Assembly (NCBI GenBank): GCA_965205045.1 | Contig: OZ242031.1 | Coordinates: forward strand, 5,084,001-5,148,000 | From: UBA6522 sp965205045 | GTDB lineage: Bacteria; Pseudomonadota; Gammaproteobacteria; Steroidobacterales; Rariloculaceae | DNA: 64,000 nucleotides | Direction: 5' to 3' | Part shown: in pieces, positions 26,564-36,322 of the stretch | How the letters are laid out: every line of letters begins with the position of its first letter | Position numbering within the stretch: position 1 is the first letter of the stretch | Made by a program: the position numbers and the translations under genes | Notes under the pieces: model-generated | Told to the model about the DNA's origin: nothing | The model's database searches: none | The model's input: only the letters and a program-made list of their open reading frames with translations

Positions 26564-29395
26564 ATGAATAATGCACCGAAATTGAACACGTTCTCCGGAC
26601 TTGTTTCCTTATTGCTTTTTGCTGCGTCGGGGTCTTTGCTCGCACAGACCGGGGACGGCGCCGCGGGACTCGAGATTGAGGAAATCGTCATCACCGGCAC
26701 GCGGCTGGAGATAGACGGAACCAGTGCGCCAACACCGGTGACTGTCGTTACGGGCGAGGAGTTGCTGAACATCAATCCCAATATCGTCGATGCTGTGCGC
26801 CAACTGCCGCAGCTCGTGAGTTCGAGTTCCGAGCAATCGCTCAGCCGGGCGCTCGACCAGCCTCCCAGTACGGGATCGCAAGCCAGCATGCGGAATCTGG
26901 GCGCCGTCAGAACGCTGACCATGGTCAATGGACGCCGACTTGCCATCAATGGAGCAACCGGTGTTTCCGATGCCAACGTCCTGCCACTCAACCTGGTGCA
27001 GCGGGTCGATGTAGTGACCGGCGGCGCCTCGGCGGTCTATGGATCGGACGCCGTGGCCGGAGTGGTGAACTACATTCTGGACACCGACTACGAGGGCCTC
27101 AAGGTCAATCTCTCCGGCGGCACCTCGGCAGCCGGCGATGGCAATTCGATGATTGGCGATATCGCCTTTGGTACGTCCTTTGCAGACGGCAACGGTCACC
27201 TGCTCGTGAGCGCAAGAACGCGTGCCCGCGACCGCGTTGAGGCGGAAAACCGGGATTGGGCGAATTCCAACAGAGTCTCCGCACTTCTCGATGGGGAAGA
27301 GAGATTTCGCTTTACCGATGACGTGAGATTGCGCGTCGCTACCGAGACCGGTGTCATAACTTCCGTGACTGCTGCCAGCGCCATGGGCGGCGGCGGGGGT
27401 CGACCCGGAGGTGGCCGCGGCATGGGTGGCACTGGCGGTCCCGCCAACCCCTTCGAGAATATGCAGTTCGCTACAGACGGATCCCTCATCCCCTTCGATC
27501 CCGGAATGCCGGCCGCTCCGCCCAGCCCCCTGTCCGTTGGCGGTGACGGCGCCTGGTACGTTGGCGATCTCGTTGCCGAGAACGCACAGGACAGCTTTTT
27601 CGCGCATCTGGACTACGATCTGTCGGAAAACTTCACGATTTTCGGAGAAGTTGCCACAGCAGAAACCTTTTCCGAATACCGGGGACGATCAGCGGCAAAT
27701 TCGTCCGTCACGCGCAACGAGTTCGTGATTCGGAACGACAACGCGTTTCTGGATCCCGCAATGGCCGCGACAATGAGGCAACGCAGACTTGCCTCTTTCA
27801 ACCTCGGCAAGATTTCCTCCGAGATCGGGCGCATTCTCGGCGTGGCCGAGCAAACGGTATCGGCGGCAACTTTCGGATTCGATTATCAGCTCAACGAGGA
27901 TTCCGCCGTTTCAGCCTATTACGCGTACTCAAAAGCTGACCTGGCGCAGCGATCGGAAAATCTGGTCATCTCGGACCATATTCTTCTGGCGATCGATGCG
28001 GTTGACTCCGGCGGCACGATTGCCTGTCGATCAAGCTTGAGCGACCCGAACAATGGCTGCGTGCCGTGGAACCCGATGGGCACGAACCCGCTCACGGACG
28101 CACAGCGTGCCTACATGGTCGGTACGGCCTGGTCTCAAGCAGAGACCGAGCAGCAGGTTTTGGAAGTCAGTCTGGATCACCATGGCCTTCCGTCGTTTGG
28201 ATATGCCCCGATCTCGGCCGCGGCCGGCATTGAGTTCAGAGACGTCCAGACCGCAGCGGAAAACGACCCGATATCGGATGTGCGTGGTTTTCAGGATGCA
28301 AACCGCACGGGCAATCGGGGAGCGTTCGATACCTCGGAACTGTTTGCAGAGGCCCTGGTGCCGCTTGTGGACGGCGTTCCCATTTTTCGACAGCTCGATA
28401 TCAACGCCGCAATTCGACGCACGGATCATAGTGCGAGCGGAACGGTGACAACCTGGAAAACGGGCCTCACAAACGATTTTGGCGGCGGTTTTCGCCTGCG
28501 GGTTTCAAGCTCCCGCGATATTCGAGCACCCAATATTTCGGAGCTGTATGGGGATCAGACGACCCGGGCCCAACGATTTTACGATCCTGCGGTGGGCTAT
28601 GAAGTGGGCGGCGTCATCCTTGTTTCGGGCTCGAATCCCGAATTGCTTTCCGAGGAGGCAGATACATTCTCCGCCGGGTTGATCTGGTCTCCGGAATTCC
28701 TGCAGGATTTCAGCCTGGCAGTGGACTACTACGACATCGAGATCGACAATTCGATTCGCGGTGTGGATGCTGAGAGTCTGCTTTTCGAATGCCACGCCGG
28801 TGGCGGCGTGGGGCCAGTCTGCGACTTGATCACCCGAAATCGGGCAGGCGAACCCACGGAGGTCATTGCGCTTCTCGGCAACGTCCAGAACTTCAGCCTC
28901 TCCGGATACGATGTCTCGTTGCGGCACCGCGCGGAGCTGGGCGGTGGCACGCTCGCCTCGCGGCTGGTCGCAACCGTTCAGGATGAGTATTTGCAGTACA
29001 GGTTCGAAGAGGAACGATTCAACCGGGTAGGCTATCAGCAGCGACCGCGGCTTTATGTCAACCTGAACCTGAATTACTCGAGAGGACCCTTTACTGCAGC
29101 CGTCCAGCAAAGGTACATCCACGGAGTTGAGCGCAATGTTCCCTGGTCGGACAGAGCGCCCATCGCCGACGAATTCAATGAAGTCGATCCTACGTGGTAT
29201 ACCAATTTTACTGCGCGCTACCGCTTTGGCCAGGAAGAGGCGCTGGAGGTCTTCGCAACGGTGAACAATCTCTTCGACCGCGATCCTCCGCCAGGGCAAT
29301 CCAACTGCCAACAAGGCTTCTGCGCGCAAGGCAGTTTCAACCAGTTCGACAAGATGGGCCGGTTCTATACGGCCGGATTCCGTTACGGCCTGTAG
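26564..29395 (+). CDS. TonB-dependent outer-membrane receptor
   Basis: A 943-residue TonB-dependent receptor. ATG 26564 follows GGGGAAG; the signal peptide (LVSLLLFAASGSLLAQ) precedes a TonB-box-like EEIVITGTRLE. The plug shows TLTMVNGRRLAI and GGASAVYGSDAVAGVVNYIL, typical of receptors for carbohydrates or small organics rather than classic siderophore receptors. The barrel ends with GRFYTAGFRYGL, a terminal aromatic-rich strand. An unusual Gly/Arg/Pro-rich loop lies near residues 270-295 (MGGGGGRPGGGRGMGG). The convergent gene downstream is a DUF6152 protein 17 bases away. The ligand is unknown. Confidence 0.92.
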   Translation: MNNAPKLNTFSGLVSLLLFAASGSLLAQTGDGAAGLEIEEIVITGTRLEIDGTSAPTPVTVVTGEELLNINPNIVDAVRQLPQLVSSSSEQSLSRALDQPPSTGSQASMRNLGAVRTLTMVNGRRLAINGATGVSDANVLPLNLVQRVDVVTGGASAVYGSDAVAGVVNYILDTDYEGLKVNLSGGTSAAGDGNSMIGDIAFGTSFADGNGHLLVSARTRARDRVEAENRDWANSNRVSALLDGEERFRFTDDVRLRVATETGVITSVTAASAMGGGGGRPGGGRGMGGTGGPANPFENMQFATDGSLIPFDPGMPAAPPSPLSVGGDGAWYVGDLVAENAQDSFFAHLDYDLSENFTIFGEVATAETFSEYRGRSAANSSVTRNEFVIRNDNAFLDPAMAATMRQRRLASFNLGKISSEIGRILGVAEQTVSAATFGFDYQLNEDSAVSAYYAYSKADLAQRSENLVISDHILLAIDAVDSGGTIACRSSLSDPNNGCVPWNPMGTNPLTDAQRAYMVGTAWSQAETEQQVLEVSLDHHGLPSFGYAPISAAAGIEFRDVQTAAENDPISDVRGFQDANRTGNRGAFDTSELFAEALVPLVDGVPIFRQLDINAAIRRTDHSASGTVTTWKTGLTNDFGGGFRLRVSSSRDIRAPNISELYGDQTTRAQRFYDPAVGYEVGGVILVSGSNPELLSEEADTFSAGLIWSPEFLQDFSLAVDYYDIEIDNSIRGVDAESLLFECHAGGGVGPVCDLITRNRAGEPTEVIALLGNVQNFSLSGYDVSLRHRAELGGGTLASRLVATVQDEYLQYRFEEERFNRVGYQQRPRLYVNLNLNYSRGPFTAAVQQRYIHGVERNVPWSDRAPIADEFNEVDPTWYTNFTARYRFGQEEALEVFATVNNLFDRDPPPGQSNCQQGFCAQGSFNQFDKMGRFYTAGFRYGL

Positions 29396-29412
29396 TTTCC
29401 GCTGACGCCGGA

Positions 29413-30459
29413 CTATTCGTTCTCGTAGATGCACTCCCAGGGGAGTATTGCCAGACCCGGCACCTGCATGTAGGTCTGTGCAAAATAGAAAGGCTCCGCC
29501 AGGTACACTTCGTCGTACAGGGTCGATTCGTATTCCAGGTTCAGGCCGTCGTCGACGAGCCGGTAGGTTTCCACGACTCGCGCGTCCGGACTCATGGGCA
29601 TGCCCTCATACGGGCCCTGGACCGTGAAGCGCGGGTAGTCGATGCGCGTCGTCTCGATCGTCAGGACGTTGCCGTCGAGTGTGCCGACCGAGTAACCGTA
29701 CAAGGAGGGCTCCGGGGCTTCCTCCGGCGGCGTCAGCCAGATGATGCGCTCCGCATCGAATTCCTCGCCGCGCAGCAGCATGCGGTCCCCCTGGTCGATA
29801 AACTCGATGGGGTGCCGCTGGTTGAAGGCACGCGGCATACCGGGCGGCATGCAGTCGAAGCCTTCCGGGCGCTCGTAGCTTGCCTGAATCTGCCCGGCGG
29901 TTTCATTGAATTGCGGTCTGTAAGAGCTGTTCGGCCCGTCGCCCAACGACCCCCAGACGCGGAACAAGGTGATCTCGTCGTCGGCCCGGCCGCTGTTGGA
30001 CAGGGCGGCCCTGCTCCCGACCCTTTGCGCGTCCTCGCCGGCGCCCCAATACGGCTGGCCGTTGGCGAACAGTATTTCCTGACCCTCGGGCGTCAGCATG
30101 TTTCTCAACCAGAGCAGGTTTCGGCCGGCACGGCTGGGGTTGCCCCGAAACATCACCCGATCGCCCTCCACGAGTGTCTCGGTGCTGACTCCCGACCTCG
30201 CCAGGACATTGACGGGCCCCGTCTCCACCGTCCAGGAATCTCCGGTTTCCGTATCGCCCCGTATCAGCACATGCGGGTTCGTCCAACGAATGCTGGTAAC
30301 CGTCAAGTCGAGGATTTCATAACGCTCCATTTCAAAAATGGCGTTGAAATTGTGGTGAGCAGATGCAACCTGAACAGCGGCGAGCAGACAGCCGCACAAG
30401 AGCAGGTTTCCTGGCGTAGCCGCCATACAGATTGCCCAGCCGAAGTTTGTTTTTTCCAT
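29413..30459 (-). CDS. Secreted two-domain protein: DUF6152 plus GRWDGD-type domain
   Basis: A 348-residue exported protein. After the signal peptide (LLLCGCLLAAVQVASA) comes DUF6152: AHHNFNAIFEMERYEILD, RWTNPHVLIRGD, RNPSRAG-like RGNPSRAGRNLLW. From about residue 165 a second domain begins, with HPIEFIDQGDRMLLRGEEFD, YGYSVGTLDGNVLTIETTRI (the GxSxGRWDGDxLVV position), VVETYRLVDD, then EPFYFAQTY and an ending with PWECIYENE. It converges with the TonB receptor gene, leaving only 17 bases. No catalytic signature is visible. Periplasmic or surface role is inferred from the signal. Confidence 0.78.
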   Translation of the reverse strand: MEKTNFGWAICMAATPGNLLLCGCLLAAVQVASAHHNFNAIFEMERYEILDLTVTSIRWTNPHVLIRGDTETGDSWTVETGPVNVLARSGVSTETLVEGDRVMFRGNPSRAGRNLLWLRNMLTPEGQEILFANGQPYWGAGEDAQRVGSRAALSNSGRADDEITLFRVWGSLGDGPNSSYRPQFNETAGQIQASYERPEGFDCMPPGMPRAFNQRHPIEFIDQGDRMLLRGEEFDAERIIWLTPPEEAPEPSLYGYSVGTLDGNVLTIETTRIDYPRFTVQGPYEGMPMSPDARVVETYRLVDDGLNLEYESTLYDEVYLAEPFYFAQTYMQVPGLAILPWECIYENE

Positions 30460-30614
30460 TTCCGGTCACCAAGCTTCCGAATCCCAGAGAACTATCAAAG
30501 ACATTAATGATTGCGGAACCGGACCTCAATGCCCAATGAACAATACCTGGTATTGAGAAAGTTAATGGCGGGAGGGATTTAGGGAACGTGTAGGAGTGAT
30601 CACGAGCCACAGAA

Positions 30615-31199
30615 CTATGGTCGTACGTAGCCCATCGGCCCCGGGAACTCCTCCTCAAGATTGGCGGCCGCTTCTGCGTCAATCAGGAAGCATTCGGTTC
30701 TGTCGAAACCCGGCTCGATGAGTCCGCACACAGGAAGTCGCTCTCTCAGTCGGCGCATGATGGGCGTATCGCCGCGAATTCCGTAGGAAACGAAGAGTTG
30801 GGCCGGCTCGCCCTCGGCCCTGCCGGGGATCTGCAGTGCCCTGAGACGGGCTCGATTGGGCGTGACGGCCGGGAATATCGAAACCGTCACGGCATCGCCC
30901 GGCGCAACGAGGTCGTCGTGCCAGCCCTCCCGCGCCAGTTGGGCCGCCGGACTGAGTTCGATGAGCCACGCATCGCTGTTGCCCGCCTCGTCCACGGTGT
31001 CGATGATCAGGGCACCGTGGGGATTGAGTATCCGGAACGCCCGGACGGTGCCCTCGAATGCGTAAACGGCGTCCCCGCCTTCCGGAGTCTGCAGCGCACT
31101 GAAGGAATGGTGCGAAGCCGCCGGATGCGACCACGCGACCGCGGCAAGAATCGCGACAATGCCAGGCGGAACTCTCGATTGACGATCCCGAGCGTGCAT
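30615..31199 (-). CDS. Secreted DUF6152 protein with distinct C-terminus
   Basis: A 194-residue exported protein. ATG 31199 is chosen because AGGGGAG precedes it and a signal peptide (VAILAAVAWSHPAAS) follows, although the frame is open further upstream. The DUF6152 domain shows HHSFSALQTPEGG, FRILNPHGALIIDTVDE, AREGWHDDLVAPGD. Instead of the GRWDGD domain the C-terminus has a short Cys-containing segment (LRERLPVCGLIEPGFDRTE, then the FLIDAEAAANLEEEFPGPMG end). A diverged copy of exactly this last segment lies at 62242-62412. Function unknown. Confidence 0.75.
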   Translation of the reverse strand: MHARDRQSRVPPGIVAILAAVAWSHPAASHHSFSALQTPEGGDAVYAFEGTVRAFRILNPHGALIIDTVDEAGNSDAWLIELSPAAQLAREGWHDDLVAPGDAVTVSIFPAVTPNRARLRALQIPGRAEGEPAQLFVSYGIRGDTPIMRRLRERLPVCGLIEPGFDRTECFLIDAEAAANLEEEFPGPMGYVRP

Positions 31200-31254
31200 G
31201 ACTCCCCTCTTCTTCTCTCGTTCCCGGGATTCTACCCCGGTCAATTCTCTCTTG

Positions 31255-31348
31255 TCGCTGCAGCGGTGCTCGCGTGGCCGAGTCGGCGGCCGATGGCATC
31301 ATCAGTGACCCGCGCATCGGCGCCACGATGAGTTTCGGGCAGTTGTAA
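31255..31348 (+). pseudogene. Probable 3' remnant of a TonB-dependent receptor gene
   Basis: Read on the plus strand, the end of this stretch encodes DPRIGATMSFGQL and a stop at 31346-31348. The receptor gene at 33557 ends with RIGATMGFGQ and a stop, and similarity continues for some 25 bases past both stops (GAATCAGGGGACTCGAGC versus GAACCATGGGACTCGCGC). No receptor sequence precedes it. I interpret it as the final barrel strand of a lost paralogue. Confidence 0.5.
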
Positions 31349-31425
31349 GAGAACCGACGATCGGGAATCAGGGGACTCGAGCGTACCTCGTCCACAGCCC
31401 TGTAGGCGATTGAAGCCGGGTCCCA

Positions 31426-32442
31426 TCATTCCCGAGTGAGGTAGGCATACATGCCCTCGATATTGGTCGACCGCCAATTCGAGAATGCGCCCCACTCGGA
31501 ATAGTCGTCCAGCAGCAAGTTTGCCTTGATTTCGTCAACGGAATGTCCGGCGGCAATGCCTGCCGCGACTCCGGCCTTCAACGCCTGCAGATATGAGTAG
31601 AAGTCGGCCAGATCCTTGGTATTGCCGACATCTCCGTGACCGGGCACGACGATTTCCGGGGCCAGGCTGAATGCCAGTTCCATAGCCGCCTCAACCTCTT
31701 CCGGATCGTACGAACCCATGTTGAACCAGGGCAGACGCCGCAAGGAAATGATGTCCACGACCATCAGGACCCGTTCCTCCGGATAGAGGATGAAGCTCAT
31801 GTCGTCGCTGTGGCCGTTGTAGATGTAGTGCATCTCTACGGTCTTGCCGCCGACTTCCAGTCTTTAGACCTTTGAATCGAATGTCTGGTCCGGGGCGCGG
31901 ACATCCCGGTGCTGCCCCTGGTGCACCTCGTAGTAGGAGAGCACTCCGTCGCCGTCGAGGTCGGCATCGCCCAGCAGACCGACATAGCGAGCCCCCAGTT
32001 CGTCGAACTGCAACACGCCATTGCCGTTTCCCTGCGCATCGTAGTAGGCGAACCTGCCATCGTAGTAGTCGCGGCTTTGATTCAACGGCTCGCCGGGCGC
32101 CGGCCCCGCCAGGTTCCTTGCCGTATTCTCGTGGGCGATGACAATTGCATCCTCGTACACGGCTCCCCCGGATACGTGATCCCAGTGAAAGTGCGAATAC
32201 AGCACGTGGGTGACAGGCAGTCCGAACCGGTCCCGGATCTCGGCCTTGAGCCATTCCGCAGCTTCGGCACTCAGGGGATCGGCCACAACCGCCCCCTCGG
32301 GCGTGACCATGAAGGTGTTCTGTCCGCCACCGGAAAACATGTAGACGTCACCGGCAAGGTGAGTAATGGAGTATTCCTGCTGCGCATGCGCACACAGGCC
32401 AATGGTCGAAAGCACGGCAACCGAAAGTGTTCGACTCAACAT
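31426..32442 (-). pseudogene. Metallo-beta-lactamase-fold hydrolase with EF-hand pair, interrupted by one stop codon
   Basis: A secreted MBL-fold hydrolase gene read in one frame except for a TAA at 31864-31866. The N-terminal part (192 codons, GGAGG before ATG 32442, signal peptide to HAQ at residues 19-21) has the metal motif SHFHWDH (H84, H86, D88, H89). Residues 135-172 contain two EF-hand-like loops: a degenerate QGNGNGVLQFDE and a perfect DLDGDGVLSYYE. After the stop the same frame continues RLEVGGKTVEMHYIYNGH, then VPGHGDVG and a C-terminal helical region to 31426. Without the stop the protein would be about 338 residues. Either the gene is dead, the stop is a sequencing error, or readthrough occurs. 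A second, truncated copy of the 3' end is at 63104-63347. Confidence 0.85.
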
Positions 32443-32565
32443 GTCCGATTTCCTCCGCTCGATGGATCAACCCAATAACGAGTATAGTGGCGCACCCACG
32501 CGATTTAACAGCGTTTAGGGTCGCTGATGCTCTGCATTACGAAAATTGATATTTGAAGGAAACCG

Positions 32566-33210
32566 ATGGGACGATCGGGCAGCCATCTCGACAACGGGTC
32601 GTGGCAACGGGAACTCAAACGCCTGCAGGCAGCCGCCGGCGGCGATCGCGATCGCTGGCAGAGGCGGCGGGCGCGCCAGTCCGGCCAACGCTCCGGCGCG
32701 CCGGACCCGCTCATTCGGATGGGTGAGTTCTTTCTCGCCGTAAATCCGGATGAAGGGCGCCTGCTCTACCTTCTGGCGCGGGCCGCACGAGCCAGGTATA
32801 TCGTCGAATTTGGCGCTTCATACGGCGTCAGCACGCTGTTTCTCGGGGCCGCTGCCGCGGACAATGAGGCACGTCTCGTCACGACCGAGGTGCATCCCGA
32901 CAAGTGCCGTGCAATTCGACAGACGCTTCGCGAGGCTGAACTTGACTCCGTCGTCACGCTGCTGGAAGGCGACGCCCGTGAAACGATCCCGGCGCAGGAA
33001 CCCGGAATCGATATGCTGTTCCTGGATGGCTGGAAGAGCCAGTACCTGCCGCTGCTGAAGGGTGTCGAACCGTTGCTGGCGCCCAGTGCGCTGGTCGTCG
33101 CCGACAACGCCTTTCACGAGGCCAGCGCCGACTATACCGACTACATGACGACGAACAGACGCTGGTTCTCTCACCGCGTCGGCAAGATGCTTGTCAGCCT
33201 GTTACGGTAG
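32566..33210 (+). CDS. SAM-dependent O-methyltransferase-like protein
   Basis: A 214-residue class I methyltransferase of the caffeoyl-CoA/catechol O-methyltransferase type. The SAM-binding motif is YIVEFGASYGVSTLFLG near residue 78; LVTTEVHPDKC is the acidic strand-2 position; DMLFLDGWKSQYLPLL and LVVADNAF correspond to later motifs with the metal-site Asp. The N-terminus is Arg-rich. AGGAAA precedes ATG 32566. Such enzymes methylate catechol-type hydroxyls, which would fit the polyphenol theme of the window, but substrate cannot be inferred. It is monocistronic between a minus-strand gene and a promoter region. Confidence 0.82.
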   Translation: MGRSGSHLDNGSWQRELKRLQAAAGGDRDRWQRRRARQSGQRSGAPDPLIRMGEFFLAVNPDEGRLLYLLARAARARYIVEFGASYGVSTLFLGAAAADNEARLVTTEVHPDKCRAIRQTLREAELDSVVTLLEGDARETIPAQEPGIDMLFLDGWKSQYLPLLKGVEPLLAPSALVVADNAFHEASADYTDYMTTNRRWFSHRVGKMLVSLLR

Positions 33211-33556
33211 CGCGTTCTCCGGTGCGGCTGACGTTGCCGCATCATCGTCTATCAGCTATCGCATTGGTTAATGTTCGAAAAATCAATCGCTTCCGGTCTG
33301 GTGTCCGGCTCGATCGTACCGATAACGTGGACTGGCCTGTTTGACCAGCCGGAATCCATTGTTGGCTTTCGGCCGCCTCGTTCTTATATCAAAAAATATA
33401 ATAGTTATTATTACACTTTTTTGGAATTGCGCAATGCATACAGCATACCTAGACTACGCGTCGGAAGCTGTTGCTTCCACAACAAATTCTTGTGATGCAG
33501 AGTAGCGGTTGGATCTTGGTGTGGACACAACACCTACCGCTGAGAGGAGTACAGAC
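33211..33556. promoter_or_regulatory. Leader region of the second TonB receptor gene
   Basis: About 350 bases without a supported gene. A strongly AT-rich block (TCAAAAAATATAATAG and following, 33387-33422) stands out and likely contains the promoter. A small inverted repeat GAAGCTGTTGCTTCC lies near 33465. I cannot assign an operator. The upstream gene ends at 33210 without an obvious terminator hairpin. Confidence 0.35.
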
Positions 33557-36322
33557 ATGAAGTTGGGAACTACTTGGAGTGCCTTGCTTGCGGTGAGTAT
33601 GGCACTACCCGCACTTGCTCAGGACGACGAACTTGAGGAGGTCGTGGTCACGGGTTCCTACGTCGCGCGCCCGGCGGATCGGCCGCAGCCGATCACCGTT
33701 CTGGATGCCGTTTCGATCGAAAACGAGCAACGACTCACCGTCGGCGAGATATTCCGTGACCTGAACGTGACCCAGGGCAACTTCAACGGCATGAATGCCA
33801 ATGGCGAGAATCAGAATACACCGGCGGCCGCAGTCAATCTGCGCGGGCTCGGTCCGCGCGCGACGCTGACGCTACTGAACGGTCGCCGCCAGACAGTTGA
33901 CGGGCACGAGTTACGGTCGTATGTGGATGTCAATTCGCTGGCCCCCGCCATCATGGTGGAGCGAATTGAAGTGCTGACGGACGGGGCTTCAGCGCTGTAC
34001 GGCTCGGATGCCGTGGCGGGCGTGGTCAACATGATCACACGCAACGACTTCGAAGGCATGGAGTTCGACTACAGCGGCAGCCAGGTGGATCGCGCGGGTG
34101 CGTACAGCTCCTCGTTCGGTGCCCTGTTTGGCGTGCAGGGCGAACGCTCCGGCATCGTGTTCGGGATAAGCTACACGGACCGGCCCGAAGTCGAGGCGGA
34201 GGATCTCTTCACCCTGGAGCGGCTGCAGGCGCGAAACCCGGTCTTCCAAAGCAATCCCCCTACCCTGTACCCCGTTCCCGGAATGGCGAGTGTCCCGGAC
34301 CCGCTTTGCGAGGACCCGCGGCTCGGCGGACCGGAAATCGGAGGCGTGATCGTTGGCTCCACTTGCCGATACCGGCTGGCGATGGACCGGACGATCGCGT
34401 CGCAGGCCACGCGCACCACGGGCCTGGGTATCGCGACCCACGATTTCGGCGGTGGAATCAGCGGGCAGTTGGAACTCGGTTTCAGCACGACGGGAACCTC
34501 GAGAATACTGAACTCGATTCCTTTCGCCCGTGCATTGCCGACGCTACCGATTCTGCAAACCGGACACCCCGGTCTGGCCCACGAGATTGCGAACGGCAAC
34601 CTCGCCGACGTGCCGCACCGCGTCCGGTTCCGTGTCCGCAAGCCGAATGACCCCTACATCGCGAGGGAAACGCAGGAGTCGCATCACTGGCGGTTGGCCT
34701 CGAGCCTGGACGGATCGTTCAACGACACCTGGGACTGGCAGGCAAGCGGCACAATTTCCCGTAACAGGATGCTCCTGACCAATCGCGACTACTTGCGGGA
34801 TCGTGTCCTGGCCGCGATTGGCGGCTACGGCGGCCCACCGGAACAGTGCGACCCGGGAAGCGGAGGCGCCTCCGGCTACGGCCCGGACGCGATCCCGGGA
34901 ACAGGGGATGATGGAGAAATCGACCCCGATTGCATGTGGTACAACCCGCTCGCCAACAGTTACCTGGCATCGCCGGGGGATCCGCACTACAACGATCCGG
35001 CCGTCAAGGACTACATGTACGTCGCCCAGGAAGCCGGTGGCGTCGCGACGCTCCGCACCCTGGAATTCCTTGTAACCGGCAATCCGGCCGACTGGGTCGG
35101 GATTGCGGTCGGCGCGCAGCAACGTGGCCAGGATTTCAGCATCGACTTCGACCCGATTTACGAAGCGGGCGGCTATGCATGGAGAAACCAGATCAGACCC
35201 GACTTCAATGGAGACATCGAGGCTCAGGCGATTTTCGCCGAAGCCGTCTTCTTCCCCACCGACGATCTTGAGATTCAGCTCGCCACCCGCAGCGAACAGT
35301 ACGACAACGACCTGGGCGCCGTCGTCCCGAAACTGGGACTGCTTTGGACACCCGCCGACAACTTGTATTTCCGGGCAACAGTGGGCAGTTCCTATCGGAT
35401 CGCGGGCCCGACGGAGTTGTTCGGCATCAACGTAGTGGGAGCTCCGCAGTTCAACTCCCTGAGTCCGGACGGAGTCGAATCAGGCGTCATTGCGGGCGCA
35501 GTGCAGAAAGGCAGCCCCAACCTCGACCCTGAAGAAGCGGATGTCTTCACGTTGGGGTTCACCTGGGACGCGACCGACAGCCTGACGCTCGATGTCAACT
35601 ACTGGTCGATCGACTTCACCAATCTAATCGAGAGCGAGGACGCCGGCGTGGTCCTCTTCAACGACCTGCAGGACGGCATGATCGACGACAGGGATCGCAT
35701 CAGGTTCGCTTCAACGGTCACCAATCCGTGTTTCGAGTCGACGGGGGATCCGAACATCTGGATCGAGTGCGGCGACATGTCAGCCAACGACATTCTCGGC
35801 TTCGAGGTGTCGTACGTGAATCAGGCTTTCCTGAAAACCGACGGTGTGGACATCGGTGTCGACTACCGCTTCGATGTCGGCGCCAACAATCTCGGTCTGC
35901 GGTTGGACATGACACAGACGCTGACCTACGAACTTCCGGCGGGCGCAGGTGTCATCGACGGCGTAGGCTGGCTCAACGAAACGAACAATGGCGCGCCGGT
36001 CGCGGGGACGAAGGCATCGTTGCGGCTCAACTGGGCGCGCGGTAACCACTTTGCCCAGCTTACCGCACGCCATACCAGCGCTGTGGACGATGATTTGCAA
36101 CATCCAAGTTCAACCGTATTCGACTACAACATATTCGATCTGGTCTACCGCTATTCCACCGAAGTAAGCGGCAACCCGCTGGATCTCAACATCGGCGTGG
36201 TCAACCTGGCCGATACGGAGGCGCCGATCAACGGTGATGAGATTTCGACGTACTCCGGCCAGCTGTATGACGCTCGCGGCCGTATCATCCGGATCGGCGC
36301 CACAATGGGTTTCGGACAATAG
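33557..36322 (+). CDS. TonB-dependent outer-membrane receptor
   Basis: A 921-residue TonB-dependent receptor. The start is ATG 33557, supported by GAGGAG and by the immediately following signal peptide (WSALLAVSMALPALAQ); an upstream in-frame TTG is less likely. TonB-box-like EEVVVTGSY follows. Plug motifs are AAVNLRGLGPRATLTLLNG and GASALYGSDAVAGVVNMIT. The barrel ends RIIRIGATMGFGQ. It resembles receptors often annotated for oligosaccharides or other organic ligands; no siderophore genes are nearby. Downstream, an oppositely oriented secreted protein gene ends 65 bases away. Confidence 0.92.
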   Translation: MKLGTTWSALLAVSMALPALAQDDELEEVVVTGSYVARPADRPQPITVLDAVSIENEQRLTVGEIFRDLNVTQGNFNGMNANGENQNTPAAAVNLRGLGPRATLTLLNGRRQTVDGHELRSYVDVNSLAPAIMVERIEVLTDGASALYGSDAVAGVVNMITRNDFEGMEFDYSGSQVDRAGAYSSSFGALFGVQGERSGIVFGISYTDRPEVEAEDLFTLERLQARNPVFQSNPPTLYPVPGMASVPDPLCEDPRLGGPEIGGVIVGSTCRYRLAMDRTIASQATRTTGLGIATHDFGGGISGQLELGFSTTGTSRILNSIPFARALPTLPILQTGHPGLAHEIANGNLADVPHRVRFRVRKPNDPYIARETQESHHWRLASSLDGSFNDTWDWQASGTISRNRMLLTNRDYLRDRVLAAIGGYGGPPEQCDPGSGGASGYGPDAIPGTGDDGEIDPDCMWYNPLANSYLASPGDPHYNDPAVKDYMYVAQEAGGVATLRTLEFLVTGNPADWVGIAVGAQQRGQDFSIDFDPIYEAGGYAWRNQIRPDFNGDIEAQAIFAEAVFFPTDDLEIQLATRSEQYDNDLGAVVPKLGLLWTPADNLYFRATVGSSYRIAGPTELFGINVVGAPQFNSLSPDGVESGVIAGAVQKGSPNLDPEEADVFTLGFTWDATDSLTLDVNYWSIDFTNLIESEDAGVVLFNDLQDGMIDDRDRIRFASTVTNPCFESTGDPNIWIECGDMSANDILGFEVSYVNQAFLKTDGVDIGVDYRFDVGANNLGLRLDMTQTLTYELPAGAGVIDGVGWLNETNNGAPVAGTKASLRLNWARGNHFAQLTARHTSAVDDDLQHPSSTVFDYNIFDLVYRYSTEVSGNPLDLNIGVVNLADTEAPINGDEISTYSGQLYDARGRIIRIGATMGFGQ

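Noticed and set aside
31864..31866. Programmed recoding or selenocysteine at the stop in the MBL-fold gene
   Set aside because: The codon is TAA, not TGA, and lies between ordinary residues with no visible recoding structure; mutation or sequencing error is simpler.
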